From: Anaerolineales bacterium HSG24
Lineage (GTDB): Bacteria; Chloroflexota; Anaerolineae; 4572-78; J111
DNA: 44,283 bases
Direction of reading: 5' to 3'
Assembly: GCA_030377895.1 (NCBI GenBank)
Contig: JAUCGB010000025.1
Span: forward strand, 1 to 44,283
Part shown: piece after piece, positions 26,191 through 34,619 of the stretch
Position numbering within the stretch: position 1 is the stretch's first letter
How the letters are laid out: every line of letters begins with the position of its first letter
Position numbers and translations under genes: made by a program
The notes under the pieces: model-generated
Told to the model about the DNA's origin: nothing
Databases searched by the model: none
The model's input: the letters and a program-made list of their open reading frames with translations, nothing else

Positions 26191-26306
26191 TACAGTCTTT
26201 CAGATAATCTTTTTCAGGTTATTGTCACGCTACAAGCGTGACCTCCAATTATCGTAGGTGACGCTTGTAGCAGCGTCACATGAGGATATTTTTCTGAAGA
26301 GCTGTA
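26191..26306. repeat. Family D inverted-repeat element
   Basis: The ends TACAGTCTTTCAGATAATCT and (inward) TACAGCTCTTCAGAAAAATA enclose CACGCTACAAGCGTGACCT and its complement GGTGACGCTTGTAG. It abuts the family B copy. A second copy is at 29520-29632. Confidence 0.7.
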
Positions 26307-26330
26307 GTTGAACAAAAACTCCTTATTTTT

Positions 26331-27233
26331 ATGAAAATTCGATTAATCTATCTGCTAATAGCCATGACTATACTCGCCTGTGGCCCACAACAAAGAGCCA
26401 CCTCCTTCCCGACGGCTACCTTCGAGCCAATCTCGTTTGATATCCAGACTCCAACGGCGACAGTTGCTCTGTTGGCTGATATTCCAGCTACCGATACGTC
26501 AACGCCGCGCCCAACAGAGACTCCGCTTCCGACCAAGACAACGCCACCCAATGCGGACTCGGAATCGACCCCGACTGATGAGCCGGAAGCGGAGATACCG
26601 ACTGAGACTCCAACCGAAACGCCGACCGAAACCGCTACCCCTGTCCCGCCTACGGCCACGCCTGTTCCGACGGTGCCGCCTCTACCGGCTCAGCGGGGTG
26701 GGGAGTGGGAGTTTGAGGCTGGTTTTGAGCCGTGGGTCAATCCGCATGGGGATCAATGTGCAGGAGCGGCATCAGCGATTGGCTGGAGTACCTTTACTAC
26801 CCGTGACCAGTTTGGATCGTCATGCTTTAACCAGACTACTTTTGGAGCGAATGTATACATTGGCGAAAGTGCCCAGGAAATTACCTTTGCTTTTGTGGGC
26901 AATGAGGCGGGGATATTCAAAACTACGCCGACCATTCTCGGTCATCGATACAAAGTGGAGGCGTTTTTGCGTCGCGAGTTTAGCCCCTCGCTGGTGCAGG
27001 TTATGTTGGGGATTGACTTAACTGGCGGGATTGATTGGCAGGCCGAATCGGTGGAGTGGTATCCGTGGATGGAGAATCTGGATGATGCATGGGCCAGAAC
27101 GGAGCAGACCGTCATCGCTACCAGCGAGAGCATGACCATCTTCATTAAAGGTCATCACCCTGAACCTGTAGGCGGGGGTGCGTTGCGGATAGACAATATT
27201 AGTGTGGTGGATAAAGGGCACGCTAAGGAATGA
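26331..27233 (+). CDS. Lipoprotein with Thr/Pro linker and carbohydrate-binding-like domain
   Basis: 300 residues. The N-terminus is a lipoprotein signal with lipobox ILAC (Cys17): short positive start MKIR, hydrophobic core, then Cys. Residues about 25-120 are a low-complexity Thr/Pro/Glu linker (repeats such as TETPTETPTE). Residues about 125-295 form one beta-rich domain, starting GGEWEFEAGFEPW and ending GGGALRIDNISVVDKG, the pattern of a jelly-roll carbohydrate-binding domain; one disulfide (the Cys of DQCAG with the Cys of SSCFN) is possible. A surface-anchored sugar- or glycan-binding role is likely but not proven. No clear ribosome site. The TGA stop lies in the end of a family C element. 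Confidence 0.8.
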   Translation: MKIRLIYLLIAMTILACGPQQRATSFPTATFEPISFDIQTPTATVALLADIPATDTSTPRPTETPLPTKTTPPNADSESTPTDEPEAEIPTETPTETPTETATPVPPTATPVPTVPPLPAQRGGEWEFEAGFEPWVNPHGDQCAGAASAIGWSTFTTRDQFGSSCFNQTTFGANVYIGESAQEITFAFVGNEAGIFKTTPTILGHRYKVEAFLRREFSPSLVQVMLGIDLTGGIDWQAESVEWYPWMENLDDAWARTEQTVIATSESMTIFIKGHHPEPVGGGALRIDNISVVDKGHAKE

Positions 27234-27486
27234 GTATTAATTAACGAATTCGGATACTGGCACTGAAAACACGATAAAGTTGGTCACACTCATTCATAAT
27301 ACCGCTTACACTCATTTACCATTTACAATTCACCATTTACCATTTATAATTTAGTTGAACGTATTTGCCATATAAACTCTGTTTCTGGCATGTTACAAGT
27401 CGCAAACAGAGCAATTGTGTTCCCAAACCCAGTATGGGAACAAGGCTAGCGTCTGATTCAAAACGCGCAAGTTAATTGATACATAT
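27224..27486. repeat. Degenerate family C element
   Basis: The left end TAAGGAATGAGTATTAATTA (27224-) overlaps the lipoprotein stop. The right end, read inward, GTATCAATTAACTTGCGCGT, matches the 18495 copy. The inside differs from other copies: ACCATTTACCATTTA-type short repeats (27316-27350) and hairpins CTCTGTTT...AAACAGAG (27375-27408) and GTTCCC...GGGAAC (27419-27440). Confidence 0.5.
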
Positions 27487-27494
27487 TTCTAAAC

Positions 27495-27529
27495 AAAAAA
27501 GCCAGTCATCGTTTGATGACTGGCTTTTT
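27495..27529 (-). terminator. Intrinsic terminator of the GT4 gene
   Basis: A perfect 10-bp stem GCCAGTCATC (27501-27510) with 27515-27524, loop GTTT, flanked by A6 and T5 runs. It begins directly at the stop codon of the minus-strand glycosyltransferase gene. Confidence 0.9.
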
Positions 27530-28760
27530 ATTTGGTATTAGTCACGATTTCCGCTTCAAATACCTCTTGTAACTCCTCGGCAATATGCGTCCAACTGAAC
27601 CGTTTAGCCCAGTTTTGAGCCTGCTCGCTGAGTTGTTGTTGCAGAATCGGTTGTTTCAACAGTAGCAGAATCCGATTGGCTAAAGCTTCAGCATCACGGG
27701 CCGGGACTAAATAACCGTTAAAACCGTCCTCAACGCTAAACATCAGCCCACCCACATTAGAGGCGATAACAGGTGTTCCGCAGGCCATAGCCTCTACTGC
27801 CACCATGCCAAACGATTCATAATTGGAAGGGATAACCACCATCTCGGCGGCGGCGTAGTAGTAGACCAGACAGTTTTGGTCTTTTGAACCTAAAAAGGTC
27901 ACCAACTCTTCTAGCCCCAACTCGCGCCGTAAAGCCAGCAACCGAGCCATTTCGGGGTGGGTTTCATCCCCATCTGAATTTGGCTTACCGCCAATAATTA
28001 CCAAATATATATTTTCGGTCAGCCGCCGCTTTAATCGAGCAATCGCCTGTAACAAAATGTCGATACCCTTTAATCGCTGAATCCGTCCCACAAACAGAAT
28101 CATCTTATGGTCGCGGGGAATGTCCAGATGACAACTCGCCTCAGCCTTGTTCATGGGGGTAAACCGAGTTAAGTCAACCCCCGGTGGAATAATGGATATA
28201 TTTTGGCACAACGCGCCATAATACTCGACCATGTGACACCGATCAATCGGTGTGGCGGCAATCACTCGGTCTACCCGATGCATGAGTTCCCGTTCGCAGT
28301 TGGTTCTCTGATCCGGTTCCCGTTCGGCATCGGTCTGAGCAACCATGTTCTTTAAGGCGGCTAGGGTGTGAAACATCTGAAACAGCGGGATATTCCATTT
28401 TGCTCGTAACTTCAGTCCAACCAAACCAGACAGCCAATAATGAGCAAACATCACATCATACTGTTGCCCCTGGGCCAAGACACCAGCGGCGAACTCATCC
28501 AAATGATGGTATATTTTATTCTTGTTATATGGTTTCTCAGGCCCAGCTTTAACCTGTATTACCCGCACATTGTCCATTAATTGTTTAATGCGGGGCAAGG
28601 TTGGGTCTTGAGAACGAGTATAGATATCGACATTAATCCCTTGCCGACCAAACTCTTGGCTAAGGTCGCGGACATAAACGTTCATCCCCCCCGTTTCCTG
28701 ATCGCCTAAACGGGCAATGGGTGAGGTATGAACAGTCAACATGGCAATATTTTTGAGCAT
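27528..28760 (-). CDS. GT4 glycosyltransferase, MshA/sucrose-phosphate-synthase-like
   Basis: 410 residues, GT-B fold. The N-lobe has GGMNVYVRDLSQEFGRQG (about 24-41), the donor/acceptor loop typical of MshA and sucrose phosphate synthase-type enzymes. The C-lobe has IPPGVDLTRFTP, FVGRIQRLKGIDILLQA, and the nucleotide-sugar E-x7-E as ESFGMVAVE followed by AMACGTPVIAS. It is a retaining transferase that uses a nucleoside-diphosphate sugar; in this family acceptors are inositol phosphate, fructose 6-phosphate or lipid-bound sugars, and the sequence does not decide between them. No membrane segments. It starts 14 bp after the stop of the XRE gene on the same strand and is probably cotranscribed, so the regulator may control it. 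It has a strong terminator. Confidence 0.92.
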   Translation of the reverse strand: MLKNIAMLTVHTSPIARLGDQETGGMNVYVRDLSQEFGRQGINVDIYTRSQDPTLPRIKQLMDNVRVIQVKAGPEKPYNKNKIYHHLDEFAAGVLAQGQQYDVMFAHYWLSGLVGLKLRAKWNIPLFQMFHTLAALKNMVAQTDAEREPDQRTNCERELMHRVDRVIAATPIDRCHMVEYYGALCQNISIIPPGVDLTRFTPMNKAEASCHLDIPRDHKMILFVGRIQRLKGIDILLQAIARLKRRLTENIYLVIIGGKPNSDGDETHPEMARLLALRRELGLEELVTFLGSKDQNCLVYYYAAAEMVVIPSNYESFGMVAVEAMACGTPVIASNVGGLMFSVEDGFNGYLVPARDAEALANRILLLLKQPILQQQLSEQAQNWAKRFSWTHIAEELQEVFEAEIVTNTK

Positions 28761-28774
28761 AGCCTAATTTAAGA

Positions 28775-29260
28775 TTAGATTTCTTTTCCGTAGGTAAAAT
28801 TGACTTTTTCGGCTACCATATTCAAATATTTGGACATGGCTCGGCCGGGGGCATACATGCCTCGTTCCCATTCGCTAATGGTCTGCTGACGAACGCCCAG
28901 ATCATCGGCAAATTGGGACTGACTCATATCCATATGACGGCGTAAAATCTTAATTGAGTCAGGATCCCAAAGTACCGCGCCATTTTGACGCTTGACTTTG
29001 TACGGCTGAATCGGCTTCCGAAAAGTGACTTCTCCTACGGTCAAATCAAACTCTTCAACATGATATCCCGCGCCCATCCAAGTAGGGGATTGCCACGAAC
29101 CTTTCCGACGATTGCTCCACCAGCTACGGCTTTTATAGGCGGAGGGAGGTAACTTTGAGTCAATAATTTCCTCAATTTTGGTAAAGGACAATGTCATTTC
29201 ATCATCCTCATGAATATTTAGATAGTTGTGTAACGGCCAGTATTTAGTTCCTTTTTTCAT
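28775..29260 (-). CDS. Two-domain XRE-family regulator
   Basis: 161 residues. The N-terminal domain (about 1-85, YWPLHNYLNIHEDDEMTLSF, SWWSNRR, W-M-G-A-G-Y-H-V-E-E-F-D-L) resembles a small stand-alone domain seen in bacteria next to DNA-binding proteins; its function is unknown to me. The C-terminal part is an XRE helix-turn-helix (about 100-150: IKILRRHMDMSQSQFADDLG, then VRQQTISEWERG) that should bind an operator. Start ATG 29260 with AAGGTG ribosome site and a promoter upstream. It precedes the GT4 glycosyltransferase by 14 bp. It could autoregulate the pair. Confidence 0.85.
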   Translation of the reverse strand: MKKGTKYWPLHNYLNIHEDDEMTLSFTKIEEIIDSKLPPSAYKSRSWWSNRRKGSWQSPTWMGAGYHVEEFDLTVGEVTFRKPIQPYKVKRQNGAVLWDPDSIKILRRHMDMSQSQFADDLGVRQQTISEWERGMYAPGRAMSKYLNMVAEKVNFTYGKEI

Positions 29261-29301
29261 AATTCACCTTCTCTAAATTAATATATTAAAGCTGTAGGCT
29301 C

Positions 29302-29330
29302 ATTTTACCTTAAACCTGATTATTTTGCAA
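29302..29330 (-). promoter_or_regulatory. Promoter of the XRE-GT4 operon
   Basis: Minus strand TTGCAA (-35, 29325-29330), 17-bp spacer, TAAAAT (-10, 29302-29307). Leader of about 35 nt to the start codon. Confidence 0.5.
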
Positions 29331-29372
29331 GGTTATAAAATCGTTATGGTTTTTTAGAGGCGATTGTTTGAG

Positions 29373-29419
29373 AGAATCTAAAAAGAGGCTGACACGTGGA
29401 CAGTCTCTTTTTAGATTCT
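29373..29419. terminator. Hairpin with terminator-like A/T flanks
   Basis: AGAATCTAAAAAGAGGCTG (29373-29391) pairs with CAGTCTCTTTTTAGATTCT (29401-29419) with one mismatch, 9-nt loop. It stands between repeats and the XRE promoter, not directly after a gene, so it may insulate the promoter or be a repeat. Confidence 0.5.
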
Positions 29420-29437
29420 GTATTCAGGCGAAAGGAT

Positions 29438-29710
29438 TGGGTAGTGTTGTTGTCTTGACTGATGACGCATCGGAATCAATCCCGATGCTAAAAACTAAAG
29501 CAGGCTGAAGCCAGCTATTTACAGTCTTCCAGATAATCTTTTTCAGGTTATCGTGACGCTACAAGCGTGACCTCCAATTATCGTAGGTGACGCTTGTAGC
29601 GTCACGTGAAAATCTTTTTCTGAAGGGCTGTAGGCCGCTTTTAGCGGTCTTGAGCTTTTAGCCTTGTGGCTTTAGCCCAAGGCTATCAGTCAACAGGTCA
29701 ACACTACCCA
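29438..29710. repeat. Nested palindrome carrying a family D copy
   Basis: The outer arms TGGGTAGTGTTGTTGTCTTG (29438-) and (inward) TGGGTAGTGTTGACCTGTTG (29710-29685) enclose GGCTGAAGCCAGC, then family D (29520-29632, ends TACAGTCTTCCAG and inward TACAGCCCTTCAG) with the core GACGCTACAAGCGTGACCT and its complement. Three levels of nesting in 273 bp. Confidence 0.7.
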
Positions 29711-29762
29711 TATCCTTCGACAAGCTCAGGATGCTATCACGAATCAGTTTGGCATATACGCC

Positions 29763-29984
29763 TTATTTCGCAGAAACGGTCGCTCTAGTTTTGGTCGGGG
29801 GAGGTGACCATAATAAACGTTGTAATGTTTCCATAGCATTTCGGTCATAGACTTGTTCGTCGCAGGCATCACAAACTAAAGCTGGCATTCTATCAATAAC
29901 TAATAACTCCTTACCATACCATTCAATGTAGGTCATGGTACGTCGTTGTAAGCGACCAGAATTACAAACGGGACAAATGTTCAT
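29763..29984 (-). CDS. YgiT-type zinc-ribbon protein (MqsA N-terminal-like)
   Basis: 73 residues from ATG 29984, which has GGAG upstream (a TTG at 30002 is less likely). Two CxxC pairs, CPVCNSG and VCDACDE, give the YgiT zinc ribbon found in MqsA-like antitoxins and in toxin-associated small proteins. The C-terminal helix-turn-helix of full MqsA is missing; the tail SPPPTKTRATVSAK is disordered. No toxin-sized partner is next to it: the upstream gene on the same strand is signal peptidase I, 42 bp away, and downstream is repeat DNA. So it is either an orphan antitoxin-like protein or it lost its partner when the repeats entered. Confidence 0.75.
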   Translation of the reverse strand: MNICPVCNSGRLQRRTMTYIEWYGKELLVIDRMPALVCDACDEQVYDRNAMETLQRLLWSPPPTKTRATVSAK

Positions 29985-30026
29985 TTTTTTGCTCTCCAAC
30001 AAGATTGATATTCTATCAAGGCAGGT

Positions 30027-31097
30027 TTAATTTTCAGGTATTTCGGAATCGGCGGCATTGGCGCTAGGGACGATATCTTTGAGTATATTTTTTAAGGTTG
30101 CTTCTTCCGAAGGTATATCACGGGGAATGTAGCCCCATTCATTCGGGGGCCAATATGATAACCAAGCTCGTCCGACGATGTTGCGGATGGGCAACGTTCC
30201 CCAGTTATGAGAGTCGTTTGAGTTATTACGATTATCTCCTAGCACAAAAATATGTTCCGGCTCGATAGTCATCGGAGCCATGCTGTATGAGCCTGTTCTT
30301 GGTTTGAAGGTTTCATCTAGGGATTCCTCGTCGATGTAAACCTGTCCCTGTACAATTTCAACCGTTTCGCCGGGTAAGCCGATGACCCGCTTCACATAAT
30401 CGTCTTCGGGGCGATTGGGTGGCTCAAAGACAATCACATCGCCTCGCTTAATCCCGCCTATACCGATAACTTCAGTGACCAAGGGGTTGTATGTAACCTT
30501 ATCTATAATCAGATACTGTCCATCATGCAAATTATTGACCATACTGGTTCCCACAACTCTAAAGTTGCGAATGAAAGCTTGAATCAGAAAAAATATGATA
30601 ACAGTCAACAGAATTGTTTCGCTGATTTCCCATACCACAGCCCGAAAGGTTTTCCAGCGTGATGATTCTAACTCTTCCTCGGTTAGGGGTGTGTCAGAGG
30701 CATGTTTACGCAGAAGGCGCATTTTTTCATCGGCTAAAAAATCGACTACAGGGAGCGGTGTTGGCTTGGCAGGGAACGAATCAACGTCGGCCCATAAAAT
30801 ATCGGTATGAGGGGTTGGTAACAAGGGCAGAAAAATTGTTTGGTCGGTATCAGGTTGATATGGGGGGAGCGGTTGCTCAGGGTTGGTTGGCTCCGGGAGT
30901 TGGGCCGGACGAGTTTCCGAAACGGAGTCACTGATTGTCCAATCATCATGGATTGGGGTTGCCGTTTCGGTATCGTCTAACTGCGGCTCAGTCACCGAAG
31001 GAGGAATCTCCTCTGTCAAAGCCGGTTCTCCAACCGGCTCGGTTTCTGAATCGCTAAGAATGATTGGTTGTTGGTTGTCGCTATCTAAGTGTGACAA
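30027..31097 (-). CDS. lepB: Signal peptidase I with long N-terminal extension
   Basis: 356 residues. The catalytic Ser is in GTSMVNNL and the Lys in DDYVKRVIGLPG, with the conserved GDNRNNSNDSHNWG box, so the S26 peptidase is intact. One membrane helix (about 160-180, ETILLTVIIFFLIQAFI) places the active site outside. Residues 1 to about 140 are an acidic, Pro-rich, low-complexity cytosolic extension not found in ordinary LepB (usual length 180-320). It removes signal peptides from secreted proteins such as the two surface proteins at 2-6245. The start is TTG 31097 with AGGAG directly before it and a clear promoter. Probable operon with the YgiT protein. Confidence 0.92.
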   Translation of the reverse strand: MSHLDSDNQQPIILSDSETEPVGEPALTEEIPPSVTEPQLDDTETATPIHDDWTISDSVSETRPAQLPEPTNPEQPLPPYQPDTDQTIFLPLLPTPHTDILWADVDSFPAKPTPLPVVDFLADEKMRLLRKHASDTPLTEEELESSRWKTFRAVVWEISETILLTVIIFFLIQAFIRNFRVVGTSMVNNLHDGQYLIIDKVTYNPLVTEVIGIGGIKRGDVIVFEPPNRPEDDYVKRVIGLPGETVEIVQGQVYIDEESLDETFKPRTGSYSMAPMTIEPEHIFVLGDNRNNSNDSHNWGTLPIRNIVGRAWLSYWPPNEWGYIPRDIPSEEATLKNILKDIVPSANAADSEIPEN

Positions 31098-31151
31098 TCT
31101 GAACTCCTAAACAGTTTGAATCTTGAATCTTGAATCTTAATAATACAAGGA

Positions 31152-31180
31152 ATTATAGCTTACAGTATGAACTGTGGCAA
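31152..31180 (-). promoter_or_regulatory. Promoter of lepB
   Basis: Minus strand TTGCCA (-35, 31175-31180), 17-bp spacer, consensus TATAAT (-10, 31152-31157). The leader contains three direct copies of GAATCTT (plus strand 31119-31139). Confidence 0.65.
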
Positions 31181-31350
31181 GGACAGAATAATTTTAGGAT
31201 ATTAGTCCCCCTATTCATAAAAGTCATCTATAGTTTCATAAAATTAGAATAATTGATTAGTTATTCTAGTTTTGTAGTCCTGCACAAGTAATGATGACTC
31301 GACTTTTGCGATTTGTTGATTTCAAGGCATAATTAAAGCCAAGTTCCTGA

Positions 31351-31490
31351 CTTGCTACCCGACAAAGTGACCCATGAAAAACTAAACTAGGAACACGGAG
31401 GGGAAAATTTCGCTTTTTCTCTGCGCCCCTCCGTGTTCCTCTGTGAAACTCTGTGTGAATTAGTTTTGGCTAAAGGTTTTGTCGGGTACA
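31351..31490. mobile_element. Family B element, shortened copy
   Basis: The ends CTTGCTACCCGACAAAGTGA and (inward) GTGTACCCGACAA, with the same inner CTGTGAAACTCTGTGT sequence but about 35-40 bp shorter than the copies at 14045 and 26010. No convincing flanking duplication. A family A end fragment GTAGTCCTGCACAAGTA lies upstream at 31274-31290. Confidence 0.65.
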
Positions 31491-31502
31491 CTTTCAAGGG
31501 GT

Positions 31503-31816
31503 TATCAACTTAAGCCGAGACATGTAGCACATGCTTCAGCCTGTGCCGCACAGTCTAAAGACTGTGTTACGATATTATCTGTCGCACGTTAAGTTGGTAG
31601 CCTCAAGGGGCTATCAACTTAAGGTTTGTAGTAGGCGATTCATCGCCTTCAAACGGCACTAAAGTGCCTACTACAAACCCTTAAGTTGACGGTCATGGTG
31701 CGACAGTTATGAAGGCAAAAAGTTGCGAGATGAGAAGTTACGTCATAAACTAGAGTCTGTGCCGCACAGTCTAAAGACTGTGTTACGATTATCTGTCGCA
31801 CGTTAAGTTGATAGCC
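31503..31816. repeat. Nested family E palindromes with an internal direct repeat
   Basis: TATCAACTTAAG (31503-) pairs with the end CGTTAAGTTGATA (31801-31813). Inside, a family E unit (31613-31690) has arms ATCAACTTAAGGTTTGTAGT and complement 31668-31690. A segment starting CTGTGCCGCACAGTCTAAAG and ending GTCGCACGTTAAGTTG occurs twice in direct orientation (31541-31602 and 31757-31816). With the element at 31351 this fills most of the 800-bp gap before the kinase gene; no gene is seen in it. Confidence 0.65.
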
Positions 31817-31898
31817 TATGATAGTCAAGGAATTACAACTTTGGTAGAACGATATTTGATTTGAAGTAACACTATTATGTTTTATTGAGAGGAAAAAA

Positions 31899-34298
31899 AT
31901 GAAACCATTTCAATCATTACAAATCCAATTATTGATTGCCTTTGTAGCAACCGTATTGCTTACGGCAACAGTAATCGGTGTCAATTCCATATATGCCAGT
32001 TATCAAAAAGGGCAACAGTACGTTGTTAACCAGCTTGAATCTGCCGCGGTCTTAAAAGAAAAACAAATTGAGCAGTGGCACTATAATTTACAAAAAGAGT
32101 TAGCACTATTGGTCAGTCGTGGGGTGGTAGCGGAACATCTACGCGTCCTTTTACAATCGACAGCCCCTTCTGATGAAACCTTACAGGTGAGTATTCGGCA
32201 GGATTTAGACCAAGTTCTGAGTTTAACCAAGCGGTTTGACCATATTGCTCTATTGGATTTGCATGGTACGGTCTTAGTTTCAACCGACCCGGCTGAGGAA
32301 GGGAAAAATTATCAGACCCACGGCTATATACGTCGTGCCTTAAAAGACCCTATCGTACTTCCGCCGCGTTATTATCAATATGACTACAAGGCCATTGCAG
32401 TAGCCCATCCGGTCATTCGTCAGACAGATGATGAGGCTTTAGGTATTTTGGTTGGTTTTACGGGCCTACAGAATCTCAACGACATCATGTTAGAGCGAAC
32501 CGGGTTAGGGAAGACGGGGGAAACTTATCTGGTTGATTTGGATTATGAACTGCTGACCGATTCTCGTTTTCCTAACTTCCCGATTAGTGAAACGCTCATT
32601 CGTACTGAGGGAATAACTCAAACTGTGGGAGAACGGAAGAATGGCATCGGATTTTATGATAATTATCGAAATATTCCGGTGGTTGGCGTGTATCATTGGC
32701 TCCCAGAGTTGCGGATTGCTTTGTTAGCGGAACAGGAACAGGCAGAGGCATTCCAACCGATTTATGACACCACTCTCACCAATACTGCGATTGTCTTGGG
32801 TACAGTTTTTGTTGTCATGTTGCTTAGTTTGTGGGTTTCTCGTTGGATAGCCAACCCTATTGGTAAATTGGCTGAAACAGCCGAAAGAATTTCGGACGGT
32901 GATTTAGCCCTTACGGTTAAAATAGAACGACAAGATGAGATTGGTGTCTTAGCGGATGCCTTTAATAGCATGACGACTCAACTACTGAATTTGATTAATA
33001 ACCTCGAAGATCGAGTTGAACAGCGCACCCGAGCCATTGAGAGCAGTGCCGAGATTGGTCGCCAAATGACCAGCATGTTGGATATTGAGAAACTTCTACA
33101 ATATGTGGTTAATCGAGTGAAAGATGAGTATGATTATTACCATGTCCAACTCTATCTTGTTGATGAAGAAACGGGTGATTTAATCATGGCTAGAGGATTC
33201 GGTGAGATAGGACAACAACTCAAAGAACGTCAGCACCGAATTGCGGTTGGGCAGGGAATTGTGGGAACTGTGGCTACTATCAAGCGTTATTTTTTGAGCA
33301 ATAACGTGAACGAGATGCCTAATTTTGTACGTAACCCACTTTTATCTGACACAAAATCTGAGTTGGCAGTTCCGCTACGTCATGGGGAGAAAGTGATAGG
33401 CGTGTTGGATATTCAAAGCCGTCAGATTCAGCGGTTTTCAAGCAACGATATTTCTGTGATGCAACTGATTAGTGATCAGTTAGCTGTAGTCTTAGATAAT
33501 GCCCGTCTCTATTCCCAAACTCAACGAGTCAACGCCAAGTTAGCCCGCCTCAATCAGGACAAAGATAAGTTCTTCTCGATTGTGGCACATGACTTAAAAG
33601 GGCCGTTTATGCCCCTTTTGGGCAATGCTGAACTGTTGGCCGAGATGGGGGACAGTTTTTCTCCAACAGAGGTTAAAGAGATGGGGTCCTCAATTTATCG
33701 CTCGGCTCAAAGTACTCTCAATCTATTGGAAGCCCTGCTTACGTGGGCGCGCATGCAGATGGGACGCATGACCTTTCAACTAGAGGAGGTTTTGCTATCA
33801 ACCTTGGCACAACGTACCGTCGATATCTTAACCCCCACCGCCAAATCGAAAGGTCTGACCCTAACCCATACCATCAGCGATGCCATAATTGTCTATGGTG
33901 ATGATAATATGATAGAGACGGTCATTCGTAATTTGACCAATAATGCCCTTAAATTTACTCTGCCCGATGGTGAGGTAACTATTTCGGTTCAGCCCATGTT
34001 TTTTGATAATCCGGCGGAACAAGCAAATATCTCCGAAAAAATTGACATGAATGTGACCGAATTAGCAGAAGTTTCAGTCATCGATACGGGGGTTGGCATT
34101 AGCCCCGAAGACCAAGCCAAACTATTCCGTATTGATACCCATCATAGCACCTTTGGTACCGACCATGAAAGAGGCACCGGTTTAGGTCTGATTATATGCC
34201 AAGAAATGATCGAAAGACATGGTGGACGGATATGGGTTGAAAGTGAAGAAGGGGTCGGCACAACGTTCAAATTTACCCTGCCGATTGTTAAGGGATGA
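31899..34298 (+). CDS. Membrane sensor histidine kinase: Cache-like, HAMP, GAF, HisKA, HATPase
   Basis: 799 residues. Membrane helices at about 9-29 and 296-316 enclose an extracellular Cache-like sensor (about 30-290). HAMP (about 317-370) and coiled coil lead to GAF (about 385-545), then HisKA with phospho-acceptor His564 (SIVAHDLKGPF) and HATPase_c with N box NLTNNALKF (678-686), G1 DTGVGI (729-734) and G2 GTGLGL (759-764). It should autophosphorylate on sensing an outside ligand. No receiver domain is fused; the downstream genes carry three receivers and are obvious candidates for partners. ATG with GAGAGG upstream. The TGA stop lies in a family C end. Strong coiled-coil and GAF similarity with the REC-PAS-GAF kinase at 39668 suggests duplication. 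Confidence 0.93.
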   Translation: MKPFQSLQIQLLIAFVATVLLTATVIGVNSIYASYQKGQQYVVNQLESAAVLKEKQIEQWHYNLQKELALLVSRGVVAEHLRVLLQSTAPSDETLQVSIRQDLDQVLSLTKRFDHIALLDLHGTVLVSTDPAEEGKNYQTHGYIRRALKDPIVLPPRYYQYDYKAIAVAHPVIRQTDDEALGILVGFTGLQNLNDIMLERTGLGKTGETYLVDLDYELLTDSRFPNFPISETLIRTEGITQTVGERKNGIGFYDNYRNIPVVGVYHWLPELRIALLAEQEQAEAFQPIYDTTLTNTAIVLGTVFVVMLLSLWVSRWIANPIGKLAETAERISDGDLALTVKIERQDEIGVLADAFNSMTTQLLNLINNLEDRVEQRTRAIESSAEIGRQMTSMLDIEKLLQYVVNRVKDEYDYYHVQLYLVDEETGDLIMARGFGEIGQQLKERQHRIAVGQGIVGTVATIKRYFLSNNVNEMPNFVRNPLLSDTKSELAVPLRHGEKVIGVLDIQSRQIQRFSSNDISVMQLISDQLAVVLDNARLYSQTQRVNAKLARLNQDKDKFFSIVAHDLKGPFMPLLGNAELLAEMGDSFSPTEVKEMGSSIYRSAQSTLNLLEALLTWARMQMGRMTFQLEEVLLSTLAQRTVDILTPTAKSKGLTLTHTISDAIIVYGDDNMIETVIRNLTNNALKFTLPDGEVTISVQPMFFDNPAEQANISEKIDMNVTELAEVSVIDTGVGISPEDQAKLFRIDTHHSTFGTDHERGTGLGLIICQEMIERHGGRIWVESEEGVGTTFKFTLPIVKG

Positions 34299-34594
34299 GC
34301 CTAAATAAGTTGCGCGTTTCGCCTTCGACAAGCTCAGGCTACGTCGCGCCGCCGAAGTCTTGTCGAAGGCGAACTATGGCATGGTTCATTATCCGTTGAG
34401 TTTGCTTTACAAATAAAACATTGTAGGTGACGCTTGTAGCGTCACTAGTTGCTAAATAAACGCCGTAATACCTCAAGCAATACAGGCGAACGATTATTGT
34501 CACGCTACAAGCGTGACCTACATCTACGTCGCGCCGCCGAAGTCTTGTCGAAGGCGAACTATCAGCATGCCATGTTAATTCACGCTTATTCCTA
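34291..34594. repeat. Family C ends around a composite of other repeats
   Basis: AGGGATGAGCCTAAATAAGT (34291-) corresponds to the inward right end of the 41821 copy. The other end, inward, TAGGAATAAGCGTGAATTAA, matches its left end. Inside: CGTCGCGCCGCCGAAGTCTT twice in direct order (34345- and 34526-), CGCCTTCGACAAG against CTTGTCGAAGGCG, and family D half-sites GTAGGTGACGCTTGTAGC (34423) and its complement (34499-34521). Confidence 0.6.
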
Positions 34595-34619
34595 AATTAT
34601 ACCGCTCAACTAATTTTTT

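Noticed and set aside
31320..31499. Target duplication TTTCAAGG around the third family B copy
   Set aside because: The 8-bp repeat exists (31320-31327, 31492-31499) but the left one lies 23 bp away from the terminal repeat, so it may be chance.
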